In this document: positions 37,017 to 45,758 of the stretch, piece after piece
Numbering within the stretch: position 1 is the first letter of the stretch
How the letters are laid out: the number at the start of each line of letters is the position of its first letter
Assembly (NCBI GenBank): GCA_025352125.1
Contig: JANXTZ010000028.1
Location: 62,001-126,000, forward strand
Length of the DNA: 64,000 nt
Reading direction: 5' to 3'
Origin: Deinococcales bacterium
GTDB taxonomy: Bacteria > Deinococcota > Deinococci > Deinococcales > JAAFIG01
The notes under the pieces: model-generated
The model's database searches: none
Told to the model about the DNA's origin: nothing
What the model saw: only the letters and a program-made list of their open reading frames with translations
Translations under genes and position numbers: made by a program

Positions 37017-37928
37017 TCAACCCTCGAAATTTGCTTTTAGTTTCGCCAGTGCCACCGCAATCTCCCCACCCAAACGCGCATTTTCGCGCAACAAAATCCC
37101 GTTCACGCGGTCTGTCTCGCCGTTCGATAAACTCGAGAGTCGCCGCAACAAAAACGGCGTCAAAGCTTTGGCGTTGATGCCTTCGCGTCGCGCCTCGTGG
37201 TTGGCGGCTTCGACCCAGCGTTCGACTTGCTCATAAGGCAGTCCTTCGCTGACGGGGTTCGCCACCAGAATCGCTTGGTGCAAGCCAAAATCTTTGGACG
37301 CCAGAAACGCGGTTGCAATCTCGAGTGGCGTATCGAGTTGCGCCGCGACCTTGAAGGGGCTATGCGGCGTGTGAAACGCGGGCAGACTGGTGGTTTTGTA
37401 ACCGATAACAGCGACACCCAGCGTCTCGAGGCGCTCGAGGGTGGCGTGAAGGTTGAGAATGCTTTTTGCGCCCGCACAGATCACAATGATTGGCGTTCGA
37501 GCCAAGGCAGGAAGATCGGCGCTTTCGTCGAAGGCATCAAAATGCACACCGCCGATGCCGCCCGTGGCAAAGACATCAATGCCTGCCAGACGTGCCAGGT
37601 GCGCCGTTGCCGCCACCGTCGTTCCGCCGTGCACTTTTTTCGCCACAATGGCAGGTAAATTCCACAAACTGACCTTTTCGATCCCGCCTCGCGCCATCAA
37701 CTCGAGTTGCCCAGCATCAAGTCCAACATGCACCCGTCCCTCAAGCAACGCGATGGTCGCAGGAATTGCACCCGCAGAACGTACCTCTGCCTCGAGTTGA
37801 TGCGCCGTCTCGAGGTTTAAGGGATACGGCAGCCCGTGCGAGATGACGGTACTCTCGAGCGCCACCACAGGTTGTTTGTTCTCGAGCGCGGCTTTGACTT
37901 CGGGATGGTAAATCAATTTGGGGTTCAT
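37017..37928 (-). CDS. psuG: Pseudouridine-5'-phosphate glycosidase
   Basis: The 303-residue protein is a full-length PsuG: ALESTVISHGLPYPLNLETA, GRVHVGLDAGQLELMAR, GGTTVAATAHLARLAGIDVF, ATGGIGGVH, ICAGAKSILNLHATLERLET with the catalytic Lys, and YKTTSLPAFHT. It splits pseudouridine 5'-phosphate to uracil and ribose 5-phosphate. Usually it pairs with the kinase PsuK, which is absent from this window. It lies 74 nt after the nucleoside-type permease gene on the same strand, so pseudouridine or nucleoside salvage is likely. Confidence 0.9.
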   Translation of the reverse strand: MNPKLIYHPEVKAALENKQPVVALESTVISHGLPYPLNLETAHQLEAEVRSAGAIPATIALLEGRVHVGLDAGQLELMARGGIEKVSLWNLPAIVAKKVHGGTTVAATAHLARLAGIDVFATGGIGGVHFDAFDESADLPALARTPIIVICAGAKSILNLHATLERLETLGVAVIGYKTTSLPAFHTPHSPFKVAAQLDTPLEIATAFLASKDFGLHQAILVANPVSEGLPYEQVERWVEAANHEARREGINAKALTPFLLRRLSSLSNGETDRVNGILLRENARLGGEIAVALAKLKANFEG

Positions 37929-38002
37929 TGGGGTCGTCCTTTGAGACTTCTCGAGATTGTGACGCTCGAGCCAAGTGCTAATCGTCTTCTGCCAATTGCT
38001 TT

Positions 38003-39013
38003 TTACGGATACGGTCTGCCAATTGCTTTGGGTGCTCTCGAGCGTCCAATAAAACCTGCCAGCACCAGAATGGTCAGGATGAACGGCAGCACATCGACCA
38101 CGGCGGAAGGCAGAATGTCATCGCCGCCCAAACGGATCGCCAGGGCTTTGAAAAAACCGAACAGCAGGCAGGCAAACATGGTGTTCCAGGGCAACCACTT
38201 GCCAAAAATCAGGGCTGCCAGGGCAATAAAGCCTTGGTTGGCGCTCATGCCTCGGTTGAATTTGTCCAGGTTGCCGATGCTTAAATATGCGCCAGCCAAA
38301 CCCGCCAGAACGCCCGAAATAATCACGGCGGTGTAGCGCATTCGCATGACGTTGACCCCAACGCTGGCAGCCGCCTGCGGGGCTTCGCCGACGCTGCGCA
38401 GTCGCAAGCCAAAAGGGGTGCGGTACAGCACATAAGACACGATTGGAACGATCAAGAATGCGGCATAAACCAGTGGTGAAAATTGAACAGAACCAATGCC
38501 CCACAATGGCAGCACGTTGATGACCGATGCCGAGTCGGAGGTGTTGTTGTAAAAATACTGCAAGATCACGGCGGGCACGCCCGTCGCCAGCAAATTGATT
38601 GCCGTGCCCGAAATCACCTGATCGGCACGGTATTTGATCGAAGCCAGCGCGTGAATCCAGGCGACAAAACCACCAACCAGCATGGCGGCAAGCACGCCAA
38701 CCCAGGGAACCCAGGGCAGGGCAGCGTTTGGATTCACTTTCAAAAATGGGGCTTCAACTTGCTGTGCAACCACGGCTGCCGCCAGAGCGCCAAACAGCAT
38801 GATGCCCTCGAGCGCAATGTTGACAATGCCCGAGCGTTCGGAAAACAATCCCCCCAGAGCCGCAAACAAGAGGGGCGTTGTGAACCTTAAAGTGGTCGGG
38901 ATCAAAACCGCCAACGCAGCAACGACCGCGCTCGAGGGGGCAACAATGGCAAGCGCGATCAATAACACGATGAATACTGCGCCCGCAATCAACCACGGAG
39001 AACGAAAATTCAT
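38003..39013 (-). CDS. Nucleoside-type ABC importer permease (NupQ/YufQ type)
   Basis: The 336-residue permease has about nine helices and the nucleoside-subgroup signature LFSERSGIVNIALEGIMLFG. A loop with RTPFGLRLRSVGEAPQAAAS touches the ATPase, and FIALAALIFGKW is conserved near the C-terminus. Homologues move purine or pyrimidine nucleosides. Its start overlaps the stop of the larger permease by 4 nt. ATPase and binding protein genes (NupO, BmpA) are not in the window. Confidence 0.85.
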   Translation of the reverse strand: MNFRSPWLIAGAVFIVLLIALAIVAPSSAVVAALAVLIPTTLRFTTPLLFAALGGLFSERSGIVNIALEGIMLFGALAAAVVAQQVEAPFLKVNPNAALPWVPWVGVLAAMLVGGFVAWIHALASIKYRADQVISGTAINLLATGVPAVILQYFYNNTSDSASVINVLPLWGIGSVQFSPLVYAAFLIVPIVSYVLYRTPFGLRLRSVGEAPQAAASVGVNVMRMRYTAVIISGVLAGLAGAYLSIGNLDKFNRGMSANQGFIALAALIFGKWLPWNTMFACLLFGFFKALAIRLGGDDILPSAVVDVLPFILTILVLAGFIGRSRAPKAIGRPYP

Positions 39014-40926
39014 GCGTTCACCTTATCGACTGGTTTCTCGAGTTTGGGTTTATCTGGCTCGAGTTCTTTGGGCGGCGGGGCGGGTTTGAAGAAACTGCTG
39101 GGCAGGAAACCGCGCGTGGCAATGAACAGCACGATCAAGGCTTGCAGCACCGTCACGATTTCCCTGGAGACTTTATCGAGCGCCTGATCGAGGTTGAGTC
39201 CGCCCGTGCCGAGCACCCCAAATAAAATGCTCGAGACAATCACACCGACGGGCGTATTCTGTCCGAGCAGCGCCACGGTGATGCCGCCAAAACCTGCGAT
39301 GTCGGCGGGCATGGATTGCTTGAGGCGGTATTCGGTCAGCGCACCGCCGAGCACGTAATGGGTCGCGCCCAGACCGCACAGTGCGCCCGAGATTGCCATT
39401 GCCATGATGGTGTTGCGTCCAATGTTGACCCCGCCGTACTCGGCGGCTTTGGGGGCAAGTCCGACGGCTCGCATGTCAAAACCGTAGGCGGTGCGCCACA
39501 AGAACACGCCGACAAAAACGGCTGCCAGCAAAGACACCAGAAACGACACGTTTAAACCAGAGTTGGTCATTGATCCCGAAATGTTCAGGGTGATTTTGGG
39601 CAATATTAAACCGAGCACCACGCCAATAATCCCAGCCGCGCCAGCCGTCAAACCGCGACGGCGAAAATCACCCCTCGAGAACACCCAGCCCAGCGCCAGT
39701 CCGATCAAGGCGAGCGGCAACATCAGCGTGATTTGGTTTTGTCCGGTTCTCAAACCGAACAGTTCGACCATGTTCTGCAACCGCGCACCCTCACCCAAGA
39801 GGGCGCTTTTGGCTTCGCCGCCCTCGGCTTTGAACGGGAAATGGATGGTTTGACCAAAGAATTTGTAATCGTTCGCGCCGATCAAAAACACCAGCACACC
39901 AGCCGCGATTGAATTGAGCATGATCGTGTTGATGACCTCACTTGATCCAAACCTGGCTTTGAGCCAACCCGGAATCGCCCCCCAGAAACCGCCACCGACC
40001 GCCGCCGCAACAACCGCCAGGGGTCCAATGACGATCCAGGGTCCTGGAACATAAACGCCGACGGCGGTGGCGAACAATGCGCCAAAAACGATCTGCCCTG
40101 GTGCGCCAATGTTGAACAAGCCCGTGCGAAAACCGAACGCCAGCCCGAGACCGCTAAAAATCAGCGGCGTCGCCAGCGACAAGCTCTGCCAGATGCCAGA
40201 CAAGTCCAGGCTCGGGCGGAACTTGGGCAGCGCGGGTCCAAGAAGACTCGAGTACGAGAACCACAACAGGTCAATCTTCCCAATCAGGCTCGAGAGTGCG
40301 TCTGGGTGAAGGTCATTGCCTGGAACGCCCTGCAAAATCAGGATGACCACGCCACCGACCACTATCGAGAGCAGCATGGCAATAACGGGCACAAGTCCGC
40401 CTCGGGCGGCGGCAAACGCTCGCGCTCGGGCTTCGTTTTGCGCGAGACTGTAGACGATGGCGGCGATGCCCGCAAAAATGCTCAGAAACAACCACAGGTT
40501 TGGTCCAAGGTTGCGAAACGGTAAACGCCTGTAGGCTGTGCCAGCCGCCAAGAGGGGCGCTTGGATCAGGTCAATGGCACGCACGAACAATGCAAGGTCG
40601 ATGATGGTCAGGACAATCACCAGAACGCCAGCAACAAGTGTCCATTTTGAACGGGTGAATGCCAGACCAGCCATCGTTAAAAGTGCCAGAATCAATACCC
40701 AAGCCACCAAAGTCACGCTCGAGAAATCGGGCAGGGTGGTTGGCAAACGTCCCGTAAAATCCAGAATTCGTCCTGGATGAATCAAGAGCGCACCCTCGCC
40801 ACCGAACGACCTCGAGAGTGTACCAAGTGGCACGAGAAAACTGGCGAGGGCGGTCAGGATTGCAAAACCCGCCACAACGAGTCCATAACGGTCATTGGGT
40901 TTTGCTCGGGTGTTGGCGGTGGTCAC
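39010..40926 (-). CDS. Nucleoside-type ABC importer permease with extended N-terminus (NupP/YufP type)
   Basis: The 638-residue protein is nearly twice as long as usual NupP permeases. The C-terminal 400 residues are standard (FSGLGLAFGFRTGLFNIGAP, FGSSEVINTIMLNSIAAGVL, RTAYGFDMRAVGLAPKAAEY, IAGFGGITVALLGQNTPVG). The N-terminal 200 residues add about six helices of no known domain (FLVPLGTLSRSFGGEG; WVLILALLTMAGLAFTRSKW). Extended forms are seen in some Deinococcota. The start is GTG at 40926. It is followed by the partner permease and psuG. Confidence 0.83.
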   Translation of the reverse strand: MTTANTRAKPNDRYGLVVAGFAILTALASFLVPLGTLSRSFGGEGALLIHPGRILDFTGRLPTTLPDFSSVTLVAWVLILALLTMAGLAFTRSKWTLVAGVLVIVLTIIDLALFVRAIDLIQAPLLAAGTAYRRLPFRNLGPNLWLFLSIFAGIAAIVYSLAQNEARARAFAAARGGLVPVIAMLLSIVVGGVVILILQGVPGNDLHPDALSSLIGKIDLLWFSYSSLLGPALPKFRPSLDLSGIWQSLSLATPLIFSGLGLAFGFRTGLFNIGAPGQIVFGALFATAVGVYVPGPWIVIGPLAVVAAAVGGGFWGAIPGWLKARFGSSEVINTIMLNSIAAGVLVFLIGANDYKFFGQTIHFPFKAEGGEAKSALLGEGARLQNMVELFGLRTGQNQITLMLPLALIGLALGWVFSRGDFRRRGLTAGAAGIIGVVLGLILPKITLNISGSMTNSGLNVSFLVSLLAAVFVGVFLWRTAYGFDMRAVGLAPKAAEYGGVNIGRNTIMAMAISGALCGLGATHYVLGGALTEYRLKQSMPADIAGFGGITVALLGQNTPVGVIVSSILFGVLGTGGLNLDQALDKVSREIVTVLQALIVLFIATRGFLPSSFFKPAPPPKELEPDKPKLEKPVDKVNA

Positions 40927-41084
40927 AACGGCATTCTACCCAGGTAAAACAGCAAACGGCTAGCCAGTGTGCAATTTTGGGATGCCATGAGCCGCCCATG
41001 TACTATGCTGTAGCATGGCGTAAAGATATTGAGCGCTCGAGCTGATTGTTTTGGGAGATGCGGTTCGGGTAGGGAGACAGTGGC

Positions 41085-42212
41085 ATGGCTTCAATTATTG
41101 ATTTGTTAAAAACGATGGTTTCGCGCAATGCCTCCGATGTTCACCTGCAAGTGGGTTCACCGCCGATAGGTCGGGTGGACGGCAAGCTGGTGCAATTTGG
41201 CACGCAACCGATGTTGCCAGACCAGACCATGATTATCGCCAAGACGCTGTTGAATGCCGAACAGTGGGAAGAGTTCGAGTATCGTCACGAGCTTGACTTT
41301 GCTTACCTGATTCCCAGTGTGGCACGGTTTAGATGCAATATTTTCAGGCAGCGCGGTTCGGTCGGTATTGTCATGCGAATTATTGCGGACACCATTCCGT
41401 CTTTCGAGGCACTTGGGCTGCCTTCAGAGTTGCTCGAGAGTTTTGCCAGCAACGAGCGCGGCATTATCTTAACGACCGGTCCGACGGGTTCGGGCAAGAG
41501 CACCACGCTCGCCAGCATTGTCGATCATATCAATCGCACCTATGCCCACAACGTGATCACAATTGAGGACCCGATTGAAATTTTGCATAAAAACCAGCGC
41601 AGCATTATCGTCCAGCGCGAGATTGGTTCTGACACCAGCGATTTTAAGACCGCGCTGAAGTACGCCATGCGTCAAGACCCCGATGTCATCATGATCGGTG
41701 AGATGCGCGACAAAGAGACTGTCGAGGCTGCGATCACCGCCGCGCAGACGGGTCACTTGGTGCTCAGTACGCTTCACACCCAAGACGCGGTGCGGACCAT
41801 CAACCGCATCATCGACTTTTTTGCGCCGCACGAGCGCGAACAAATTCGTATCTTGTTTGCCGAGTCACTCGTGGGCATTCTCTCGCAGCGCCTGCTGCCT
41901 CGAGCCGACGGTGCCGGACGGGTGCTGGCAGTCGAAAGCCTGGTCGCCACGCCGCTGATCCGCGATTACATCAAAGACGAGGACAAGACGCCGCTGATCA
42001 AAGACGCCATGATTGAGGACAACTTGCGCGGAATGCAGACCTTTGATCAGCACTTGGTCAAACTTTACAAGAACGGTTTTATCTCGCTCGAGGAAGCCAA
42101 ATCGAGTGCCACCAGCGTCAACGATTTCAATATTTTGCTGACCCAAACCCAGAACAATGCCTCCGAAAATCCAAACGGTGGTCCAAGTTCGTTCAATCCG
42201 ATTCGGATTTGA
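41085..42212 (+). CDS. pilT: Type IV pilus retraction ATPase PilT
   Basis: The 375-residue protein has the PilT layout: N-terminal PAS-like domain (ASDVHLQVGSPPIGRVDGKL), Walker A GPTGSGKSTTLAS near residue 132, the Asp box ITIEDPIEI, Walker B MIGEMRDKETVEAAITAAQT, His box LVLSTLHTQDAV and the retraction helix AESLVGILSQRLLP, an AIRNLIRE-like region follows. It depolymerises type IV pili in twitching and DNA uptake. The ATG has GGGAGACAGTGGC before it. It is a single gene with its own terminator. The last 30 residues (QTQNNASENPNGGPSSFNPI) are a disordered tail. Confidence 0.92.
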   Translation: MASIIDLLKTMVSRNASDVHLQVGSPPIGRVDGKLVQFGTQPMLPDQTMIIAKTLLNAEQWEEFEYRHELDFAYLIPSVARFRCNIFRQRGSVGIVMRIIADTIPSFEALGLPSELLESFASNERGIILTTGPTGSGKSTTLASIVDHINRTYAHNVITIEDPIEILHKNQRSIIVQREIGSDTSDFKTALKYAMRQDPDVIMIGEMRDKETVEAAITAAQTGHLVLSTLHTQDAVRTINRIIDFFAPHEREQIRILFAESLVGILSQRLLPRADGAGRVLAVESLVATPLIRDYIKDEDKTPLIKDAMIEDNLRGMQTFDQHLVKLYKNGFISLEEAKSSATSVNDFNILLTQTQNNASENPNGGPSSFNPIRI

Positions 42213-42228
42213 GAATGAAAACCCTTCA

Positions 42229-42259
42229 ACGGCAGGCTTTCTCGGGCTTGCCGTTTTTT
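42229..42259 (+). terminator. Intrinsic terminator after pilT
   Basis: AACGGCAGGC and GCTTGCCGTT pair (one G-T) over an eight-base loop, followed by a run of T at 42254-42259. It lies 17 nt after the pilT stop. Confidence 0.8.
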
Positions 42260-42330
42260 GATTCTCGAGTGCGCTAGAATACTGACTAAAATCCTGTCCC
42301 GCTCGAGAATGGTTCATCTGAGGTACAATT

Positions 42331-42789
42331 GTGAATTCACGTTTTGCCGTTTCGGTTCACATCTTGACGGTTCTCGGCTCGAGAATCGGTCAGTTGTTGA
42401 CCTCTGAGGTGATCGCAGAGCAAGTGAACACCAATCCTGCGGTGGTGCGAAAACTTGTTGGTGCGTTGCAAAAAGCGGGTCTGGTCTGCTCTAAACTTGG
42501 ACCTGGCGGCGGTTTGAGTTTGGCGATCAGCGCCTCGAGTGTTTCTTTGGCTTGCGTTTACATGGCGTTAAAAGAGGATGACACAAGTTTGCTGATTCCC
42601 GAACATGCCATGAATTCAAATTGTGATTTTGCAAAAGGGGTTTTGGCTTCCCTCGAAGATTCTTGCGGCAAGGCGGAGCAGGCGTTGCAAGCCACGTTGG
42701 GACAGACCACGATAGCCGATATTTTGGCGCAGGCTCAGGCTGGAATTCACCAATCTCGGCTCGAGTTACAAAACGCACGTCTTCCTTAA
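42331..42789 (+). CDS. Rrf2-family transcriptional regulator
   Basis: The 152-residue protein has an Rrf2 winged helix (FAVSVHILTVLG; TSEVIAEQVNTNPAVVRKLV; KLGPGGGLSLA). The C-terminal half has SNCDFAKGV and EDSCGKAEQAL, like YwnA-type Rrf2 proteins; the three closely spaced Cys of Fe-S-binding IscR are not arranged in the usual way, so cluster binding is uncertain. The start is GTG with TGAGGTACAATT upstream. It lies 85 bp before the azoreductase gene and probably controls it in response to thiol or quinone stress. Confidence 0.83.
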   Translation: MNSRFAVSVHILTVLGSRIGQLLTSEVIAEQVNTNPAVVRKLVGALQKAGLVCSKLGPGGGLSLAISASSVSLACVYMALKEDDTSLLIPEHAMNSNCDFAKGVLASLEDSCGKAEQALQATLGQTTIADILAQAQAGIHQSRLELQNARLP

Positions 42790-42874
42790 TACATTTTTTA
42801 TACTGCTAATGTGTAATCATCTTGGTAACGCATTTGGGATCAACCCAACATGCGACACCAAACAGGAGAATCAA

Positions 42875-43510
42875 ATGTCGAACGTACTTCTTGTCACCGC
42901 ACACCCAGGCTCGAGCAGCCACTCCGTCTCACTCGGCATGGCAGACAAATTCCTCGAGACGTACAAGACCAACAACCCAAACGATACGGTCACGACCCTG
43001 AACTTGTACTCCGAGGAAATCCCACTGATCGACGGCGATGTTCTCAGCGCCTGGGGCAAATTTCAAGCCGGTCAAGCCGACCAAGTCACCGCCGAAGAGG
43101 GACGCAAAGTTGCCCGTCTGGGCGCACTCTCAGATCAGTTCGTTGCCGCCGACAAGGTCATTTTTGCCGCCCCAATGTGGAACTTTGGCTACCCACCCCT
43201 GATGAAAGCCTACATGGACGGCGCGATGGTCGTTTCGGGTAAAACCTTCAAATACACCGACAAGGGTCCGCAGGGACTGCTGACCAACAAAAAAGCCGTG
43301 ATTCTCGAGGCGAGCGGTTCGCACTTCACAGGCACACCAATCGATGCCTTCACCCACGCCAGCAACCACCTCAAAGGCATTCTGAATTTTGTTGGCATTC
43401 AGGACGTGACCGTTGTCAAAGCCGAGGGGCTTGCCCAGTCTCCAGACAAGCGCGATGAGATCATTGCCAGCGCCAATACACAGGCTGCGAACACCGCAGC
43501 AAGCTTCTAA
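42875..43510 (+). CDS. azoR: FMN-dependent NADH-azoreductase
   Basis: The 211-residue protein is a flavodoxin-like reductase: VLLVTAHPGSSSHSVSLGMA, the flavin-binding APMWNFGYPPLMKAYMDGAM, GKTFKYTDKGPQGLLTNKKA and SGSHFTGTPIDAFTH. AzoR reduces quinones and azo compounds and protects against thiol and quinone stress. AGGAGAATCAA precedes the ATG. It follows the Rrf2 gene and has a strong terminator. Confidence 0.9.
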   Translation: MSNVLLVTAHPGSSSHSVSLGMADKFLETYKTNNPNDTVTTLNLYSEEIPLIDGDVLSAWGKFQAGQADQVTAEEGRKVARLGALSDQFVAADKVIFAAPMWNFGYPPLMKAYMDGAMVVSGKTFKYTDKGPQGLLTNKKAVILEASGSHFTGTPIDAFTHASNHLKGILNFVGIQDVTVVKAEGLAQSPDKRDEIIASANTQAANTAASF

Positions 43511-43527
43511 AAATACAGTGTTTCAAG

Positions 43528-43556
43528 AGCCGCAGACTGAAAAGTCTGCGGCTTTT
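43528..43556 (+). terminator. Intrinsic terminator after azoR
   Basis: AGCCGCAGACT, loop GAAA, AGTCTGCGGCT, then TTTT: a perfect 11-bp stem with a stable GNRA-type loop, 17 nt after the stop. Confidence 0.92.
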
Positions 43557-43577
43557 CTCATACCGAACGTTCACTTT

Positions 43578-43605
43578 TTGTTCTAAACCTATTTTGCGTT
43601 ACAAT
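43578..43605 (+). promoter_or_regulatory. Sigma-70-type promoter of fba
   Basis: TTGTTC (43578-43583), a 16-bp A/T-rich spacer and TACAAT (43600-43605) lie 20 bp before the ribosome-binding site GGAGGAAA. The leader would be short, as expected for a highly expressed glycolytic gene. Confidence 0.6.
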
Positions 43606-43624
43606 AAAAATTGGAGGAAACACT

Positions 43625-44548
43625 ATGCCACTCGTAACTGGAGGAGTCATCTTAACCGCCGCACGCGCCGGAAAGTACGGCGTTGGGGCGTTCAACTCGA
43701 ACAATCTCGAAACCACCCAAGCCGTGCTCGAGGTTGCCGAGGCGTTAAAAAGCCCTGTGATCTTGCAAATTTCTGAGGGCGCTCGGAAATACGCCGGCAC
43801 CGAAACCCTGGCACACATGATGGCAGACATGGCATCACGCGTGTCCGTGCCCGTCGCCATTCACCTCGATCACGGCTCGAGCTTTGAAAGCTGCAAAACC
43901 GCAATTGACGCGGGGTTCACCAGCGTCATGATCGACGCCAGCCACGACGCCTTTGAGGAGAACATTCGCGTCACCAAAGAAGTGGTGGACATGGCGCACG
44001 CCAGGGGTGTGACCGTCGAAGCCGAACTCGGACGTCTGGGCGGCATCGAAGAGCACGTCGATGTCAGCGCCGAAGATGCGTTCCTGACCGACCCAGAGGA
44101 AGCCCTCGAGTTTATTCGGCGCACCGGTATTGATTACCTGGCGGTGGCGATTGGCACAAGCCACGGCGCGTACAAAGGCAAGGGTCGCCCCTTTATTGAC
44201 CATGCCCGCATCGAAAAAATTGCCAGCCTGACCCCAATTCCGCTCGTCATGCACGGTGCGAGCGGTGTTCCAACCTGGTTGACCGAACGCTTCAAGGCAG
44301 CGGGTGGCGAGATCGGTGACGCCGCCGGAATCCATGATGAAGATGTCTCGAGGTCAACCCAGAACGGCATCGGCAAGGTCAACATCGACACCGATCTGCG
44401 TCTTGCCTTCACCACCGCCGTGCGTGAAGTCCTGAACGCCAGCCCCAAAGAATTTGACCCGCGCAAGATTCTTGGACCGAGCCGAGATCTGATGAAAGAA
44501 ATTGCCTCGCACCGCATGAAGGTGCTGGGTTCGGCAGGCAAGGCGTAA
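43625..44548 (+). CDS. fba: Class II fructose-bisphosphate aldolase
   Basis: The 307-residue protein is a zinc-dependent aldolase: YGVGAFNSNNLETTQAVLEV, IHLDHGSSFESC with zinc ligand His and catalytic Asp, MIDASHDAFEENI, VEAELGRLGGIEEHV with the zinc site region, GTSHGAYKGKGRP, VMHGASGVP and GIGKVNIDTDLRLAF. It splits fructose 1,6-bisphosphate in glycolysis and joins triose phosphates in gluconeogenesis. GGAGGAAACACT precedes the ATG. It has its own promoter and a terminator. Only four CTCGAG words occur in the gene. Confidence 0.92.
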   Translation: MPLVTGGVILTAARAGKYGVGAFNSNNLETTQAVLEVAEALKSPVILQISEGARKYAGTETLAHMMADMASRVSVPVAIHLDHGSSFESCKTAIDAGFTSVMIDASHDAFEENIRVTKEVVDMAHARGVTVEAELGRLGGIEEHVDVSAEDAFLTDPEEALEFIRRTGIDYLAVAIGTSHGAYKGKGRPFIDHARIEKIASLTPIPLVMHGASGVPTWLTERFKAAGGEIGDAAGIHDEDVSRSTQNGIGKVNIDTDLRLAFTTAVREVLNASPKEFDPRKILGPSRDLMKEIASHRMKVLGSAGKA

Positions 44549-44574
44549 GAAAGCAGATAGCAATTGGCAATTGG

Positions 44575-44606
44575 CTCGAGCCTCTAATGACAAGGCTCGA
44601 GTTTTT
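44575..44606 (+). terminator. Intrinsic terminator after fba
   Basis: CTCGAGCC (44575-44582) pairs with GGCTCGAG (44594-44601) over an 11-nt loop, followed by five T and more T-rich sequence. Two copies of the iterated palindrome form the stem. Confidence 0.75.
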
Positions 44607-44688
44607 GTTTTTAATTTTCTCGAGTTGCGCAGACTCGAGTGTGTTTGGGCGATTATCATGTTGTCAGGTTTTGCTCAGGAAGGTTTTT

Positions 44689-45303
44689 GTGAACCATTCA
44701 CGCTTGATCGCCGTGCTTGCAGAGGCTCGAGTGTTACTGGCAAACCCCGAGAACGATTTTTTGTGGTCATCATGGGAAGACTCGAGCGATGCGTTTGAAG
44801 AAATTGATGGGTTGTTGGCGCAACTCGAGCTTGGACGATTGCCGAGCCGAGGCAGTTTAACAGTCTTATTTTTACCGACTGGACCGATGCAAGAGGTGGC
44901 AATCAGCAGTGGTTGGGGCGATGAATTCCTCGAGCTTGCCAACAGGTTTGACGCGGCAATGAATGAGTTAAAGCCTGTCGAAACTTGCGAATGCCTCACA
45001 AATCCAGCTCGAGATTTAGCCAGTCTTCACGAGCTTGGTTTAGACGAGCGTTACAGGCAGATCAGCGTTTTGGCTTGCCCTGCTTGCGGTCAATTTTGGT
45101 TGAAGTATTTATACGAAAACGAGGGCTTCACGGCTTCTGGACGCTGGTATTTGGGCGCGATCAACGCCGAACAATTCTCGAGCCTGACCCTGCAAAACGC
45201 GATTTCGACGCTCGAGAAATTGGATTGGTACTTTGTGGGTGGCAGTTATTATGGTGGTCAAGTCAGTAAAAGTTTAGGCAAAATATTGTTGCCAGCTTAC
45301 TGA
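44689..45303 (+). CDS. Unknown protein with a Cys-X2-Cys motif
   Basis: I do not recognise this 204-residue protein. The N-terminal half is helical and acidic (WSSWEDSSDAFEEIDGLLAQ). The C-terminal half has a TCECLTNPARDLASLHELGL segment and VLACPACGQFWLKYLYENEG, a zinc-ribbon-like pair of Cys, followed by WYFVGGSYYGGQVSK. The frame runs further upstream, but GTG at 44689 with AGGAAGG before it looks like the true start. Its stop overlaps the convergent DinB gene by 7 nt. Confidence 0.55.
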   Translation: MNHSRLIAVLAEARVLLANPENDFLWSSWEDSSDAFEEIDGLLAQLELGRLPSRGSLTVLFLPTGPMQEVAISSGWGDEFLELANRFDAAMNELKPVETCECLTNPARDLASLHELGLDERYRQISVLACPACGQFWLKYLYENEGFTASGRWYLGAINAEQFSSLTLQNAISTLEKLDWYFVGGSYYGGQVSKSLGKILLPAY

Positions 45304-45734
45304 AAAGTTATCATCATCTGCCGAATTGCGCCCAGGTGATATGCCGCGTGAGCCACGAGCGCCACGCCACTGGTGACAAACATCCGGTCATTCAAATCTG
45401 GGTTTGGCGGCATGTGGGTTTGCAAGAATTGATACTCGAGTTTGAGTTGCTCGAGTAAACTTTTCCACTCGGGTTCTGAAGCGGTTTTGACTGCCCAACT
45501 TTGTGACCAGTCCATCGCGGGACCTTCACCGCGCATCATGGCATTCACCTTGGAAAGCGACCAGCGCAAATGCTCAACATGCGCGGCAATGCCAGTTTTA
45601 GAAACCTGATCGGCGCTTAAACCTTGCAGGCTCGAGAACAAGCCCGTGTTGCGGTCTGAAAACCAAACCTGGCTCGAGCCTTCATAGGCTTCGGTTAGCA
45701 GGGCGTGGATGACTTCGGTGAAGACTTGGCTCAT
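45297..45734 (-). CDS. DinB-family protein
   Basis: The 145-residue protein has the four-helix DinB fold with His residues that bind a metal: GIAAHVEHLRWSLSKV near residue 50 and LVAHAAYHLGAIRQMM near residue 130. DinB proteins include thiol S-transferases that use mycothiol or bacillithiol, and many of unknown activity. The first His position (in helix 2) is present. It lies 24 nt after a DUF6157 gene on the same strand and shares its last bases with the convergent unknown gene. Confidence 0.8.
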   Translation of the reverse strand: MSQVFTEVIHALLTEAYEGSSQVWFSDRNTGLFSSLQGLSADQVSKTGIAAHVEHLRWSLSKVNAMMRGEGPAMDWSQSWAVKTASEPEWKSLLEQLKLEYQFLQTHMPPNPDLNDRMFVTSGVALVAHAAYHLGAIRQMMITFQ

Positions 45735-45758
45735 GGTTTTCTCCTGTTTGAAGTTAAA

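Noticed and set aside
42331..42789. An Fe-S-sensing IscR
   Set aside because: The Cys spacing does not match the three clustered Cys of IscR; it fits the YwnA-like branch of Rrf2 better.
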